Assembly: GCA_963724385.1 (NCBI GenBank) | Contig: CAVRUJ010000002.1 | Location: forward strand, 248,001 to 312,000 | Origin: DASXQK01 sp963724385 | Lineage (GTDB): Bacteria; Pseudomonadota; Alphaproteobacteria; Dongiales; Dongiaceae | Length of the DNA stretch: 64,000 nucleotides | Reading direction: 5' to 3' | In this document: one piece after another, positions 37,549 through 46,990 of the stretch | Position numbering within the stretch: position 1 is the stretch's first letter | How the letters are laid out: every line of letters starts with the position of its first letter | Program-made: the position numbers and the translations under genes | The notes under the pieces: generated by a model | What the model was told of the DNA's origin: nothing | Seen by the model: only the letters and a program-made list of their open reading frames with translations | Databases searched by the model: none

Positions 37549-38697
37549 TCAGGCGAGCCAGCGCTGCAGCCGGCGAGCCGCTTCGGCCATGTCCTCGCTC
37601 GATCCGGCGAAGGAGAACCTCAAGAACCGCTGGCCGCGTCCGGCATCGAAGTCGAGGCCGGGCGTGGCCGCGACGCCCGTCTCCGCCAGCATGCGCCGGC
37701 AAAAGGCTTCACTGTCGTTGGTAAGCCCACCGACATCGGCATAGAGGTAGAAAGCGCCGTCAGGCGGCGCGAAACGGGCGAACCCCGCCTTGGGCAATTC
37801 CGCCAGGAGAAGATCGCGGTTCTTGCGATAGCGGCGGACGTGATCGTCGAGCTCGGCCTTGCAGTCGAAGACCGCGAGTGCGGCGAGCTGCGGCAGGGTC
37901 GGCGGCGAAATGAACAGATTCTGCGCCAAGCATTCCACCGGACGAACCAGGTCCCGGGGCAAGATCATCCAGCCCAGCCGCCAGCCGGTCATGGAAAAAT
38001 ACTTGGAGAAGCTGTTGACCACGATGGCGCCTTCGCCCATGGCCGCGGCGCTTGCGGCCACGCCGTCGTAGACGATGCCGTGATAGATCTCATCGGAGAC
38101 GAGGCGGATGCCCTGGCGGTCGCAATAGCCGGCAAGCAGGGCGAGATCGGCAGGAGACAGCATGCTGCCGGCCGGATTGGAGGGGCTGGCGACGATCAGC
38201 CCCTCCAGGCCTCCATCGACCGCCGCCAGCATCTCTGGCGTGGGCTGGAATCGGGTTTCCGGCCCGCATGGCAGGTCCACGGGCTCGAGCCCGAGTGCGA
38301 GCAGAATGTTGCGATAGGCCGGATAGCCGGGGGATGCCAACGCCACCCGATCGCCCGGCTCGAAGGCGGCGAGGAAAGCCAGCAGAAAAGCTCCCGACGA
38401 GCCGGTCGTCACCACCACGCGGCCAGGGTCGACCGCGATGGCATAGGTTTGTCGATAATGCGCCGCGATCGCTTCGCGTAGCGGCGTTATGCCGAGCGCT
38501 TCGGTGTAGCCGAGCCGATGGCTTTTCAGGGCCCGGGCAGCAGCCTCCAGCACGGGCGCCGGCGCGGGGCTGTCGGGCTGCCCGACTTCGAGATGCAGGA
38601 CGCGCTCACCCGCCGCCGCCCGAACATTCGCGGCGGCCAGAACTTCCATGGCGATGAACGGCGGTATGGCTGCCCGCTTGGCAACTTTGAGGACCAT
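37549..38697 (-). CDS. Class I/II PLP-dependent aminotransferase
   Basis: A fold-type I aminotransferase of about 382 residues. ASPSNPAGSMLS is the substrate/cofactor loop, RLVSDEIYHGIVYD holds the Asp and Tyr contacting PLP, and VVNSFSKYFSMTGWRLGW contains the Schiff-base Lys followed by the phosphate-binding Arg. It resembles aspartate/alanine-type aminotransferases. The start at 38697 sits 4 bases after the stop of the GGT-like gene, so they are probably co-transcribed. Amino donor unknown. Confidence 0.9.
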   Translation of the reverse strand: MVLKVAKRAAIPPFIAMEVLAAANVRAAAGERVLHLEVGQPDSPAPAPVLEAAARALKSHRLGYTEALGITPLREAIAAHYRQTYAIAVDPGRVVVTTGSSGAFLLAFLAAFEPGDRVALASPGYPAYRNILLALGLEPVDLPCGPETRFQPTPEMLAAVDGGLEGLIVASPSNPAGSMLSPADLALLAGYCDRQGIRLVSDEIYHGIVYDGVAASAAAMGEGAIVVNSFSKYFSMTGWRLGWMILPRDLVRPVECLAQNLFISPPTLPQLAALAVFDCKAELDDHVRRYRKNRDLLLAELPKAGFARFAPPDGAFYLYADVGGLTNDSEAFCRRMLAETGVAATPGLDFDAGRGQRFLRFSFAGSSEDMAEAARRLQRWLA

Positions 38698-38701
38698 CGG
38701 T

Positions 38702-40393
38702 CTATTTCGGCGCCGGGCGAAGCACCAGGGCGTTGCCGTCGCCGCGGGGATCGGCCGCGGCTTGACAGCCGACATCCTGATCCTTGGACGAGCGCGGGCA
38801 CCAGATGGCCTGGACGCGGCCGAGAATGCTGGCCTGCTGAACCTGATGCCCATGTTGGGTCAAGTCCTGCAGCAGCGCCCCGTCGGTCCCCGGCTCATAG
38901 AACACCACGTCGGGCAAGCCGTTGTGGTGGATGCGATGGACGGCAATCGCGGTGGCCAAGGGCTGCTTGTCCTCAACCGAGGCGAGGAACACCTGGGCGA
39001 GCGCGGTCGGGGCGGTGACGCCGCCGGACGCCGCCGCTGCATAGAAGAAGGAGCCGCCGGCTCGGCTGGTGTACATCATCGCGCCCAGATTGTTCGGATC
39101 TTGGCCGGTCTGGTTCGGCGCGGCCGCCAGGACCACGCCGGTTCCCGGCAGCATCTTCCCGCTGCCGAAGAGGTCGTTCAGCGTGACATTGCAGGCGACG
39201 GCGTCGCCATCCTTGTCGGCGGTGACGATGCTGGCGGACCAGGGATTCTCCGTATGGGGGGAGAGCGGCGGCGGGTTCAGGCTCGCAGCCGGCGTCGCCT
39301 TGTCCGAGGCGTAGCCCGCCATCAGATCGGACAGATGCGAACCATCCAGGATCTCGTCGGGCGGCGTGGCGCTGCCGCCGTCGGGCTTCAGCCAATGGCT
39401 GCGATCGGCGAAGCTGCGCATTGAGGCCTCGGCAAAGAGATGCGGGCGCTCCGCGGCGTCGGCATCGCGCCAACTGCGGGTCTGCGTCAGCAGGCCCAGG
39501 AGTTCGGCCGTTTCCAGCCCGCCCGATGCCGGCGGCGGGGTGAAGTAGAGGTTCGGGCCGCCGAGATCTACGATCAGCGGGTTCGCGACGGTGGGCAGCG
39601 AGGCCTGCAGGTCTTCGCTGGAGAGCGGCAGGCCCGCCGATTGGGCCGCGTCCAGCATGCGCGCGGCAGCCGGTCCGCCATAGAAGCTGCCCGGCCCGCC
39701 GGCGCGGATCTGGCTCAACATCGAGCCGAGGTCGAGCTGAACCAGATTGTCTCCCTCGCGCAAAGGCTGGCCGTCGGCGCCAAGATAGATTTGCGCCAGG
39801 ATGGGGTCGGCACGCAGCTTGTCGGCCGCCGTCGCGAGCTCGCGGGCGAGCGCCCGGCTGACGGGCATGCCCTGCTGGGCCAAGCGCTGGGCGGGACCCA
39901 ACAGGGCCGACCAGTGGGCCTTGCCATGACGCGCCTGGAGCAGCGCCATTCCCCGGACATTGAGGGGCAATCCGACCTGACCGCCGGGCCGGGCCAAAGG
40001 CAAGAACATGATCGCCTCGACGGTCTTGTCCTGCCTGTCGTTGATGAGGCAAACGCCGCCACCGCCCAGGCCCGCCGTCGAGGGCAGAGTCACGGCGAGG
40101 GCGAAATAGGCGGCGACGGCGGCATCGGCAGCCGAGCCGCCGCTCGCCAGCACGTCGCGCCCGATCTGGGCGGCCATCGGCTCGTCGACCGACACTGCCC
40201 CGGCGAAGCCGTTCGCAGTCGCGCTCGCGGGGCTGGTCGTGGAGACGCTGCCCTGGCCGCCGCAGGCGGCCAGCGCCGCCAAACAAATGCCCAAAAGAAA
40301 CAGTTGCGGCGCGTGGGAGAAGAACTTAGGTCTTTGGCCGATTCCCTGATAGGTCGAAATGCGCAAGCGACTGATCTCCCTTTTGGCCGGCAT
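38702..40393 (-). CDS. Gamma-glutamyltransferase-like lipoprotein
   Basis: A protein of about 563 residues with the Ntn-hydrolase fold of gamma-glutamyltransferases. A signal sequence ends in a lipobox (LAALAAC), so it is probably a lipoprotein. GGT landmarks include GGSAADAAVAAYFALAV, STAGLGGGGVCLI and the small-subunit LFGSGKMLPGTGVVLA. The nucleophile region, usually Thr-Thr-His just before the Asp-x-x-Gly turn, reads WSASIVTADKDGDAV, so the autocatalytic Thr is not evident. It may be a diverged peptidase or inactive. The start is uncertain; ATG 40393 would overlap the divergent M48 gene by 35 bases, and a TTG near 40368 is the alternative. Confidence 0.8.
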   Translation of the reverse strand: MPAKREISRLRISTYQGIGQRPKFFSHAPQLFLLGICLAALAACGGQGSVSTTSPASATANGFAGAVSVDEPMAAQIGRDVLASGGSAADAAVAAYFALAVTLPSTAGLGGGGVCLINDRQDKTVEAIMFLPLARPGGQVGLPLNVRGMALLQARHGKAHWSALLGPAQRLAQQGMPVSRALARELATAADKLRADPILAQIYLGADGQPLREGDNLVQLDLGSMLSQIRAGGPGSFYGGPAAARMLDAAQSAGLPLSSEDLQASLPTVANPLIVDLGGPNLYFTPPPASGGLETAELLGLLTQTRSWRDADAAERPHLFAEASMRSFADRSHWLKPDGGSATPPDEILDGSHLSDLMAGYASDKATPAASLNPPPLSPHTENPWSASIVTADKDGDAVACNVTLNDLFGSGKMLPGTGVVLAAAPNQTGQDPNNLGAMMYTSRAGGSFFYAAAASGGVTAPTALAQVFLASVEDKQPLATAIAVHRIHHNGLPDVVFYEPGTDGALLQDLTQHGHQVQQASILGRVQAIWCPRSSKDQDVGCQAAADPRGDGNALVLRPAPK

Positions 40394-41744
40394 GGCCTTG
40401 ACGGCATCGCCCGTGCTGTCGACCCGAGCCGAGGCGGCCAATTCGTTCCCCGCGATCATCCGCGACGCGGAGATCGAAACTACCATCCGCGACTATACGA
40501 CGCCAATCTTCACGGCCGCCGGCCTCGATGCCTCGGCGGTGCACATCTATCTGCTCGAATCCGACCAGATCAACGCCTTCGTCGCCGGTGGCATGAACGT
40601 GTTCATCTATACCGGCCTCCTGATCGCGACCCAAAGGCCGCTGCAGCTGATCGGCGTCGTCGCCCACGAGACGGGCCATATCGCCGGCGGGCATCTCGCC
40701 CGCATCCAGGAGGGCCTGCACGCCGCGACCATCACCGGGATCATCGCCATGGTGCTGGGCGGCATCGCCGCGGCAGCGACCCAGAACGGCGGCGCGGCGG
40801 CGGGCGGCCTTCTGGCCGGGCAGGACATGGCGATGCGCTCGATCCTCAGCTACACCCGAACCATGGAAGCCTCGGCCGATGCGGCGGCGCTGAAATTCCT
40901 CGACCGCACCCATCAATCGGCCCGTGGCTTGCTCGAGTTCTTCGGCATCCTCCAGCAGCAACAGCAAATGCTGTTCGGCCAACCCAACCCCTATCTCATC
41001 AACCATCCGCTCACCTCCGAGCGCATCGCCGCCGTCCAGGAGCATGTCGATCAGTCGCCCTACAGCGACATCCCCGATCGCCCCGACTGGGTGATCCGCC
41101 ACAAGCGCATGGTGGCCAAGCTGATCGGCTATATCTGGCCGTTGCAGCAGGTGCTGCAGCGTTACCCGGAGAGCGACAAGAGCATCTATGGGCGCTACGC
41201 CCGGGCCTTCGCCTATTACCGGGTCGGGATGCTCCAGCGCTCCATTCCGCTCATCGACAGCCTGATCGCCGAGCAGCCCGGGGATCCCTACTTCCAGGAG
41301 CTCAAGGGCCAGATGCTGTATGAGAACGGGCGCGGGGCCGAGGCCCTTGCCTATTACCAGAGGGCGGTGGACATGGCGCCCGACGAGCCGCTGCTCAGCA
41401 TGGAGCTGGCCCAGGTGCAGATCGAGCAGAACGATCCGAGCCTGATCAAGCCCGCCATCGCGGAGCTGCGCCGGACGCTGGAAGCAGAGCCGGACAACGG
41501 CGAAGCCTGGCATTTTTTGGGGATGGCCTATGGCCGGGACGGGCAGATGGGAATGGCGGCCCTGGCGCTGGCCGAGTCCGCGGCGGCGGACGATCACCCG
41601 AAGCTAGCCCGCGACCAGGCGAACCAGGCGATCGGGCTCCTGCCCGTCGGCTCGCCGGCATGGCTGAGAGCCCAGGACATCCTCACCACCACCAAGACCG
41701 ACGCCGCATCGTCGGACGATTCGGCCATACCGCTGCAGCAATAG
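40359..41744 (+). CDS. M48 family metalloprotease with TPR domain (BepA/YfgC-like)
   Basis: A periplasmic protease of about 461 residues. A signal peptide (MRKRLISLLAGMALTASPVL) leads into the zinc protease domain with VVAHETGHIAGGH and the third ligand in TMEASADAAAL. The C-terminal half holds tetratricopeptide repeats (for example GRGAEALAYYQRAVDMAPDE). This architecture matches BepA, which helps assemble or degrade outer-membrane proteins such as LptD. A DsbA-like gene follows 16 bases later, consistent with a shared envelope quality-control role. Confidence 0.92.
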   Translation: MRKRLISLLAGMALTASPVLSTRAEAANSFPAIIRDAEIETTIRDYTTPIFTAAGLDASAVHIYLLESDQINAFVAGGMNVFIYTGLLIATQRPLQLIGVVAHETGHIAGGHLARIQEGLHAATITGIIAMVLGGIAAAATQNGGAAAGGLLAGQDMAMRSILSYTRTMEASADAAALKFLDRTHQSARGLLEFFGILQQQQQMLFGQPNPYLINHPLTSERIAAVQEHVDQSPYSDIPDRPDWVIRHKRMVAKLIGYIWPLQQVLQRYPESDKSIYGRYARAFAYYRVGMLQRSIPLIDSLIAEQPGDPYFQELKGQMLYENGRGAEALAYYQRAVDMAPDEPLLSMELAQVQIEQNDPSLIKPAIAELRRTLEAEPDNGEAWHFLGMAYGRDGQMGMAALALAESAAADDHPKLARDQANQAIGLLPVGSPAWLRAQDILTTTKTDAASSDDSAIPLQQ

Positions 41745-41760
41745 GCCGGGGAGCCAAGCC

Positions 41761-42492
41761 ATGAAGCGTCTATGCCTCCTCCTGGCGGTTCTCTTGACCC
41801 TCTCGCCGCTTGCCGCCAGGGCGGAGGATCCCGCGCCCGCCCAGGTCGATCAGATCGAGCGGATCGTCCGCGACTACCTGAAGCAGCATCCCGAAGTGAT
41901 CGTCGAGGCGCTGAAGGCCTACCAGGCCCAGCAGGATGCGAAGAAGGCCGACGCGCTCAGGGCGACCATCGCCTCGCTCAAGAGCGAGCTGCTCTCCGAC
42001 CCGGCCACGCCGGTCGGCGGCAATCCCGCCGGCGACGTGGCCGTCGTCGAGTTCTTCGACTATCGCTGCCCCTACTGCAAGGCGATGGCGCCGGATCTGG
42101 CCAAGGCCCTGGCCGCGGACGGCAAGGTACGCCTTGTCTACAAGGAGTTCCCGATCCTGAGCCCGACATCCGTCGTCGCCGCCAAAGCGGCGCTGGCGGC
42201 ACGCTACCAGGACAAATACGTCTTGTTCCACGACCGGCTGATGGACGTGAAGGGCACCCTGGACGAATCTCAGATCTACAGCACCGCCGCCGACGCCGGC
42301 CTCAACGTTGCGCGCCTGAAGGCGGACATGGAAAGGCCCGAGATCACCGAGGCTATCGCGCGCAACTACAGCCTCGCCGACAAGCTCGACATCCAGGGCA
42401 CCCCCGCCTTCATCATCGGCGACCAGCTGCTGGACGGCGTCTCCACCGCCGACGAACTCGCCGCCGCCATCAAGCGCGCCCGCGGAGGTTAG
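41761..42492 (+). CDS. DsbA-family thiol:disulfide oxidoreductase
   Basis: A 243-residue exported thioredoxin-fold protein. A signal peptide (MKRLCLLLAVLLTLSPLAA) is followed by a helical segment (about residues 25-75) and then the DsbA domain with the catalytic FFDYRCPYCKAM and the cis-Pro loop QGTPAFIIGD. The N-terminal helical extension is typical of the ScsC/Com1-like alphaproteobacterial group, which may act as isomerases. It follows the M48 protease on the same strand. Confidence 0.92.
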   Translation: MKRLCLLLAVLLTLSPLAARAEDPAPAQVDQIERIVRDYLKQHPEVIVEALKAYQAQQDAKKADALRATIASLKSELLSDPATPVGGNPAGDVAVVEFFDYRCPYCKAMAPDLAKALAADGKVRLVYKEFPILSPTSVVAAKAALAARYQDKYVLFHDRLMDVKGTLDESQIYSTAADAGLNVARLKADMERPEITEAIARNYSLADKLDIQGTPAFIIGDQLLDGVSTADELAAAIKRARGG

Positions 42493-42602
42493 CCCGAGTT
42501 TCTCGAAGGTCGGGCGCCGGCGTGGCTCCAGTTGCGCCCCTGGAGCCGAATCCCTAGCCTGTGGCGAGCCAAGACAAACAAAATCCCGGGGAGGAGCAAT
42601 CC

Positions 42603-43361
42603 ATGCGGCTCAAGGGCAAGGTCGCCATCGTCACCGGCAGCTCGCGCGGCATCGGCCAGGCGGTGGCCGAACGCTTCGCCGGCGAGGGCGCCAAGGTGGT
42701 GGTCAACTATGTTCGCAACCGCAAGGCCGCAGATGAAGTGGTGGCGGCGATTCGCGCGGACAAGGGCGAAGCCATCGCCGTCAAGGCCGACGTCGCCAAG
42801 AAAGCGGATGCCGAGCGCCTGATCAAAGCGGCGATCAAGGCTTTCGGCCGGCTCGACATCCTGGTGAGCAATGCCGGCATCATCATCGACCGGCCCTTCG
42901 TCGAGAGCACCGAGAAAGACTGGATGGCTTCGATCGAGACCAATCTGCATGGCTTCTTCAACGTCTGCCGCGCCGCCCTGCCGCCGATGCTGAAGCAGAA
43001 ATGGGGCCGCATCATCGCGACCGGCTCCTGCATCACCGAGATCGCCGATTTCGGCGGCAACAAGTATTCCGTCTGCACCGCCTCCAAGGGCGGCATCACC
43101 GCCATGCTCCGGCCCATCGCGGCCGAAGTCGCCCGCGAAGGCGTGACGGTCAACGCCGTCTCGCCCGGCTACATCGCGACCAAGATGCTGGGCGAGATCG
43201 ATCCGGCCGGGCTGGAGGCGGCCCTCCGGCTCGTGCCCATGCGGCGCTATGGCAAGCCGTCCGAGATCGCCGCGGCCATGGCTTTCCTCGCCTCCGACGA
43301 CGCCGCCTATATCACCGGCCAGGTCCTGCGGGTGAACGGCGGCATGTCCATGGGCGGGTGA
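42603..43361 (+). CDS. FabG-like SDR with displaced catalytic Tyr-Lys spacing
   Basis: A 252-residue SDR related to 3-oxoacyl-ACP reductases and glucose dehydrogenases, starting MRLKGKVAIVTGSSRGIGQA after a strong GGGGAGGAG site. The Asn motif is in ILVSNAGIII and the Ser in IATGSCITE. The Tyr lies 13 residues after the Ser as usual, but the Lys is seven residues after the Tyr (NKYSVCTASKGG) instead of four. If ASK is aligned to the family, Cys replaces Tyr. C-terminal TGQVLRVNGGMSMGG is normal. Activity may be altered; the substrate is unknown. An FAD oxidoreductase follows 5 bases later. Confidence 0.87.
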   Translation: MRLKGKVAIVTGSSRGIGQAVAERFAGEGAKVVVNYVRNRKAADEVVAAIRADKGEAIAVKADVAKKADAERLIKAAIKAFGRLDILVSNAGIIIDRPFVESTEKDWMASIETNLHGFFNVCRAALPPMLKQKWGRIIATGSCITEIADFGGNKYSVCTASKGGITAMLRPIAAEVAREGVTVNAVSPGYIATKMLGEIDPAGLEAALRLVPMRRYGKPSEIAAAMAFLASDDAAYITGQVLRVNGGMSMGG

Positions 43362-43366
43362 TCCGC

Positions 43367-44686
43367 ATGGCCGATTCCGGAGCCGACATTTTCTCCGCCG
43401 ACTTCAAGGCCGCGCCGTTCTGGTGGGAGGCGGCACCCCGGCCGGAACTGGCGGAGAAGCCTTTGCCCGAGCGGGTCGACGTAGCCATCGTCGGTTCCGG
43501 CTACACCGGGCTTTCGGCCGCACTCACGCTCGCGCGGGCGGGGCGAAGCGTGCTGGTGCTGGAACGCGACGCGCTGGGCTTCGGCGCCAGCTCCCGCAAT
43601 GCCGGCTATGTCGGGCGCACCTTCAAGCACAGCTTCAACAAGCTCGCCGAAAGCCGCGGGCTCGACCATGCGGTCGCGATCTATCGCGAGCTGCAGGCCG
43701 CCTTCGACCACGTGCTGCGGCTGATCGAGACGGAAAAGATCGACTGCGCGTTGCGACGTTGCGGCCGGCTGATCGTGGCCAACAAGCCGCGGCACTATGG
43801 CCAGATCGAAAGCCTGCTGGCGGCAAAGCGCGAGCATCTGGGCGAGCCATACGAGATGCTGCCGGCGGCCGACCTCGGGCGCGAACTCGAATCCGGCATC
43901 TATCACGGCGGCGCGGTAATCCCCGATCTCGCCAGCCTCCATCCAGGCCTCTACCATCAGGGGCTTGCCGACCGGGCGCGCAGCGCTGGGGCCGAAATCC
44001 GCGACCGGACCGAGGTGCTGGCCATCGGGCACGAAGGAACCGGCTGCACTATCACGACCGCCCGCGGAAACATTTTCGCCCGCAATGTGCTCGTGGCGAC
44101 CAATGGCTACACCGGACGCGCTACTTCGGCGCTGAGGCGGCGCGTGCTCCCCTTCCGCGGATTCATGATCGCGACCGAGGAGCTGGCGCCGGGCGTGGCG
44201 GACAGGATACTGCCGCACTGGCGCACCGTGCATGACTGGCACAACGACATCGATTTCCTGCGCCGGTCCCATGACGGCAAGCGTCTAGTCTTCGGCGGCC
44301 TCACCGGCACTGCGAGCGACGACCTCACCGCCATGGCCCGACGCCTGCACGCGCGGCTGACCCGCATCCTGCCCCAACTGGCGGGCGTGAAGCTCAGCCA
44401 TGCCTGGAGCTGTTTCTGCGCCGCCACCTTCGACCAGTATCCCCATATCGGCAGCATGGACGGTGTTCACTACGCCATGGGCTACTGCTTCGCCGGCTTG
44501 CCGGCCGGCACCTATTTCGGCCACAAGGCGGCGCTTGCCATCCTCGGCTCTCCGGAGGCCGCAACCGCCTTCGATCGCCGCCCCTTCCCCGCAAGATGGT
44601 TCTATCGCGGCGGCAGCTGGCTCATGCCGCTGGTGATGGCCCACTACCGGCGAGAGGACCGACGCGACGACAACAGGCCCGGCTAA
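43367..44686 (+). CDS. FAD-dependent amine/amino acid oxidoreductase (DAO family, PuuB-like)
   Basis: A flavoprotein of about 439 residues. The dinucleotide-binding motif is VAIVGSGYTGLSAALTLARA, followed by GFGASSRNAGYVGRTF, typical of the DadA/PuuB branch. The C-terminal part contains AMGYCFAGLPAGTYFGHKAA, which closes the FAD site. Related enzymes oxidise gamma-glutamylputrescine, sarcosine or D-amino acids, releasing peroxide. Its start is 5 bases after the SDR stop, so the two likely form one operon handling an amine or its aldehyde product. Confidence 0.88.
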   Translation: MADSGADIFSADFKAAPFWWEAAPRPELAEKPLPERVDVAIVGSGYTGLSAALTLARAGRSVLVLERDALGFGASSRNAGYVGRTFKHSFNKLAESRGLDHAVAIYRELQAAFDHVLRLIETEKIDCALRRCGRLIVANKPRHYGQIESLLAAKREHLGEPYEMLPAADLGRELESGIYHGGAVIPDLASLHPGLYHQGLADRARSAGAEIRDRTEVLAIGHEGTGCTITTARGNIFARNVLVATNGYTGRATSALRRRVLPFRGFMIATEELAPGVADRILPHWRTVHDWHNDIDFLRRSHDGKRLVFGGLTGTASDDLTAMARRLHARLTRILPQLAGVKLSHAWSCFCAATFDQYPHIGSMDGVHYAMGYCFAGLPAGTYFGHKAALAILGSPEAATAFDRRPFPARWFYRGGSWLMPLVMAHYRREDRRDDNRPG

Positions 44687-44737
44687 GTTGCGACTCCTCG
44701 GGAGCATGCTATAACCGACCGAGGGAGGCCCCCGCCC

Positions 44738-45196
44738 TTGGCCAAAGCGAAGACGATCCTCGTCCTCAACGGACCCAATCTCAACCTGCTCGGCAGCCGC
44801 GAGCCCGCCATCTATGGGCATGAGACCCTGGCCGACATCGAGAAGTCGTGCCGGGAGCGTGGTCAATCCCTGGGGCTCGCTCTCGACTTCCGCCAGTCGA
44901 ACCACGAAGGCGTGCTGATCGATTGGGTGCAGCAAGGCCGCGGCAAGGCCGCCGGCATCCTCATCAACCCGGGCGGTCTCGGCCACAGCTCCGTGGCGCT
45001 GCTCGACGCGCTGCTCGCCTCGGAGCTTCCGGTGATCGAGGTGCATCTTTCCAACATTTTCCGGCGCGAGGCGTTCCGCAGGCACAGCTTCGTCAGCGAA
45101 GCCGCCCGGGGCGTCATCTGCGGCCTCGGCGCCCAGGGTTATCTGCTGGCGCTGGAGGCGCTCGCCGACATTCTCGGGGCCAAGAAGGACGCGTGA
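44738..45196 (+). CDS. aroQ: Type II 3-dehydroquinate dehydratase
   Basis: A 152-residue dodecameric shikimate-pathway enzyme. ILVLNGPNLNLLGSREPAIY carries the catalytic Arg and Tyr loop, INPGGLGHSSVALLDAL the substrate Asn and His region, and EVHLSNIFRREAFRRHS the second His. The start is a TTG (MAKAKTILV) preceded by GGGAGG. Its TGA overlaps the accB ATG, giving tight coupling to fatty-acid synthesis genes, a frequent alphaproteobacterial gene order. Confidence 0.95.
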   Translation: MAKAKTILVLNGPNLNLLGSREPAIYGHETLADIEKSCRERGQSLGLALDFRQSNHEGVLIDWVQQGRGKAAGILINPGGLGHSSVALLDALLASELPVIEVHLSNIFRREAFRRHSFVSEAARGVICGLGAQGYLLALEALADILGAKKDA

Positions 45197-45636
45197 TGGC
45201 AAAGTTCGACGTCGACGAGGATCTCCTGCGCAAGCTCGCCAAGCTCCTCACCGAAACCGGACTTTCCGAAATCGAGTTTGAGAGCGGCGGCCACCGCATC
45301 CGCGTCAATCGCGCGCATGCGGGCCAGTCCGACGCCTTGCAGGCGGCGCCGGCCGCCACCGCGCCGTTGCCCAGCGCAGCACCCGGCCCGGCCAGCGTCC
45401 CGCAAGGCGCGCTCCTCTCGCCCATGGTCGGCACCGCCTATCTGGCGGCAGAGCCGGGCGGCACGCCCTTCGTCAAGGTCGGCGACAAGGTGAAGAAGGG
45501 CCAGACCCTGCTCATCATCGAGGCGATGAAGGTGATGAACCCCATTCCCGCACCCGAGGCCGGCACGATCGAGGCGGTGCTGATCGGCGATGGTCAGCCG
45601 GTCGAATACGGCGAAGCGCTTCTGGTCATAAAATAG
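45196..45636 (+). CDS. accB: Biotin carboxyl carrier protein of acetyl-CoA carboxylase
   Basis: A 146-residue BCCP. The N-terminal helical part (MAKFDVDEDLLRKLAKLL) binds the carboxylase, an Ala/Pro-rich linker spans about residues 45-72, and the C-terminal biotinyl domain carries the biotin Lys at about residue 112 in IIEAMKVMNPI. The ATG overlaps the aroQ stop codon, and accC follows 4 bases later. Confidence 0.96.
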   Translation: MAKFDVDEDLLRKLAKLLTETGLSEIEFESGGHRIRVNRAHAGQSDALQAAPAATAPLPSAAPGPASVPQGALLSPMVGTAYLAAEPGGTPFVKVGDKVKKGQTLLIIEAMKVMNPIPAPEAGTIEAVLIGDGQPVEYGEALLVIK

Positions 45637-45640
45637 GCCG

Positions 45641-46990
45641 ATGTTCGAGAAGGTCCTGATCGCAAACCGGGGCGAGATCGCGCTCCGCATTCATCGCGCC
45701 TGCCGCGAGATGGGCATCCGCACGGTCGCGGTCCATTCGACGGCGGACTCCGACGCGATGAACGTGCGGCTGGCCGACGAGAGCGTGTGCATCGGGCCGG
45801 CGCCCTCCAAGGACAGCTACCTCAACATCCCGGCGATCATCTCGGCCGCGACCATTTCCGGCGCCGATGCGATTCATCCCGGCATCGGCTTTCTGTCGGA
45901 GAACGCCAAGTTCGCCGCGATGGTCGAAGAGCACGGGATCACCTTCATCGGCCCGGCGCCGGAGCATCTCGCCCTCATGGGCGACAAGGTGCGTGCCAAG
46001 CAGGTAGCGGTCGAGCTCGGGCTGCCCGTCGTCCCGGGCTCCGACGGCGCGCTCGGCGATGACGTCGAGGCCATGGCCGTGGCCGAGCGCATCGGCTATC
46101 CGGTGCTGATCAAGGCTTCGGCCGGCGGCGGCGGCAAGGGCATGAAGGTCGCCAATCACCGGGGCGAGATGGCCGAAGGCTTGGCGCTTGCCCGGGCCGA
46201 AGCCAAGGCCCATTTCGGCAACGACGCCGTCTATCTCGAGAAATACCTCGCGCACCCGCGCCATATCGAGATCCAGATCCTGGCCGACAGTCAGGGCAAT
46301 GTCGTGCATCTGGGAGAGCGGGATTGCTCGCTCCAGCGCCGGCACCAGAAGGTGCTGGAAGAGGCGCCCTCCCCTGCCCTCAACGCCTCCCAGCGGAGCG
46401 CCATCGGCGAGGTCGTCGTCGCGGCGATGAAGAAGCTCGGCTATCGCAGCGTGGGCACGGTGGAGTTCCTCTATCAGGATGGCGCCTTCTATTTCATCGA
46501 GATGAATACGCGCCTCCAGGTCGAGCACCCGGTCTCCGAGATGGTCACCGATATCGACCTCGTGCGCGAGCAGATCAGGGTCGCCTCCGGAGCGCCGCTC
46601 GGCTTCACCCAGAAGGACATCGTCTTCTTCGGCCATGCGATCGAATGCCGCATCAATGCCGAGGACCCGACGAGTTTCCTGCCCTCTCCCGGCCTGGTAA
46701 CGGATTTCCATGCGCCGGGCGGGCTCGGCGTCAGAGTGGATTCGGCCCTCTATGCCGGCTACCGCGTGCCGCCCAACTATGACAGCCTGATCGCCAAGCT
46801 GGTGGTCCATGCCAAGAGCCGAAACGAGTGCCTGATGCGTCTGCGGCGCGCGCTCGAGGAGATTTTCGTCGGCGGCATCAGGAGCAATGTCGATCTTCAC
46901 CGCCGCCTGATCGCCCAACCCGATTTCATCAACGGGGACTATGATATCGGCTGGCTCGAGCGCCTTATCAGCAGCGAAGCCGGCAGCTAG
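45641..46990 (+). CDS. accC: Biotin carboxylase subunit of acetyl-CoA carboxylase
   Basis: A 449-residue ATP-grasp enzyme that carboxylates biotin on AccB. It has the N-terminal preATP-grasp domain (VLIANRGEIALRIHRACREM), the glycine-rich ATP loop KASAGGGGKGMK, the metal-binding and catalytic EMNTRLQVEHPVSEM, and the C-terminal biotin carboxylase domain. Length is standard. It forms an operon with accB and aroQ, and aat begins in or just after its 3' end. Confidence 0.97.
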   Translation: MFEKVLIANRGEIALRIHRACREMGIRTVAVHSTADSDAMNVRLADESVCIGPAPSKDSYLNIPAIISAATISGADAIHPGIGFLSENAKFAAMVEEHGITFIGPAPEHLALMGDKVRAKQVAVELGLPVVPGSDGALGDDVEAMAVAERIGYPVLIKASAGGGGKGMKVANHRGEMAEGLALARAEAKAHFGNDAVYLEKYLAHPRHIEIQILADSQGNVVHLGERDCSLQRRHQKVLEEAPSPALNASQRSAIGEVVVAAMKKLGYRSVGTVEFLYQDGAFYFIEMNTRLQVEHPVSEMVTDIDLVREQIRVASGAPLGFTQKDIVFFGHAIECRINAEDPTSFLPSPGLVTDFHAPGGLGVRVDSALYAGYRVPPNYDSLIAKLVVHAKSRNECLMRLRRALEEIFVGGIRSNVDLHRRLIAQPDFINGDYDIGWLERLISSEAGS

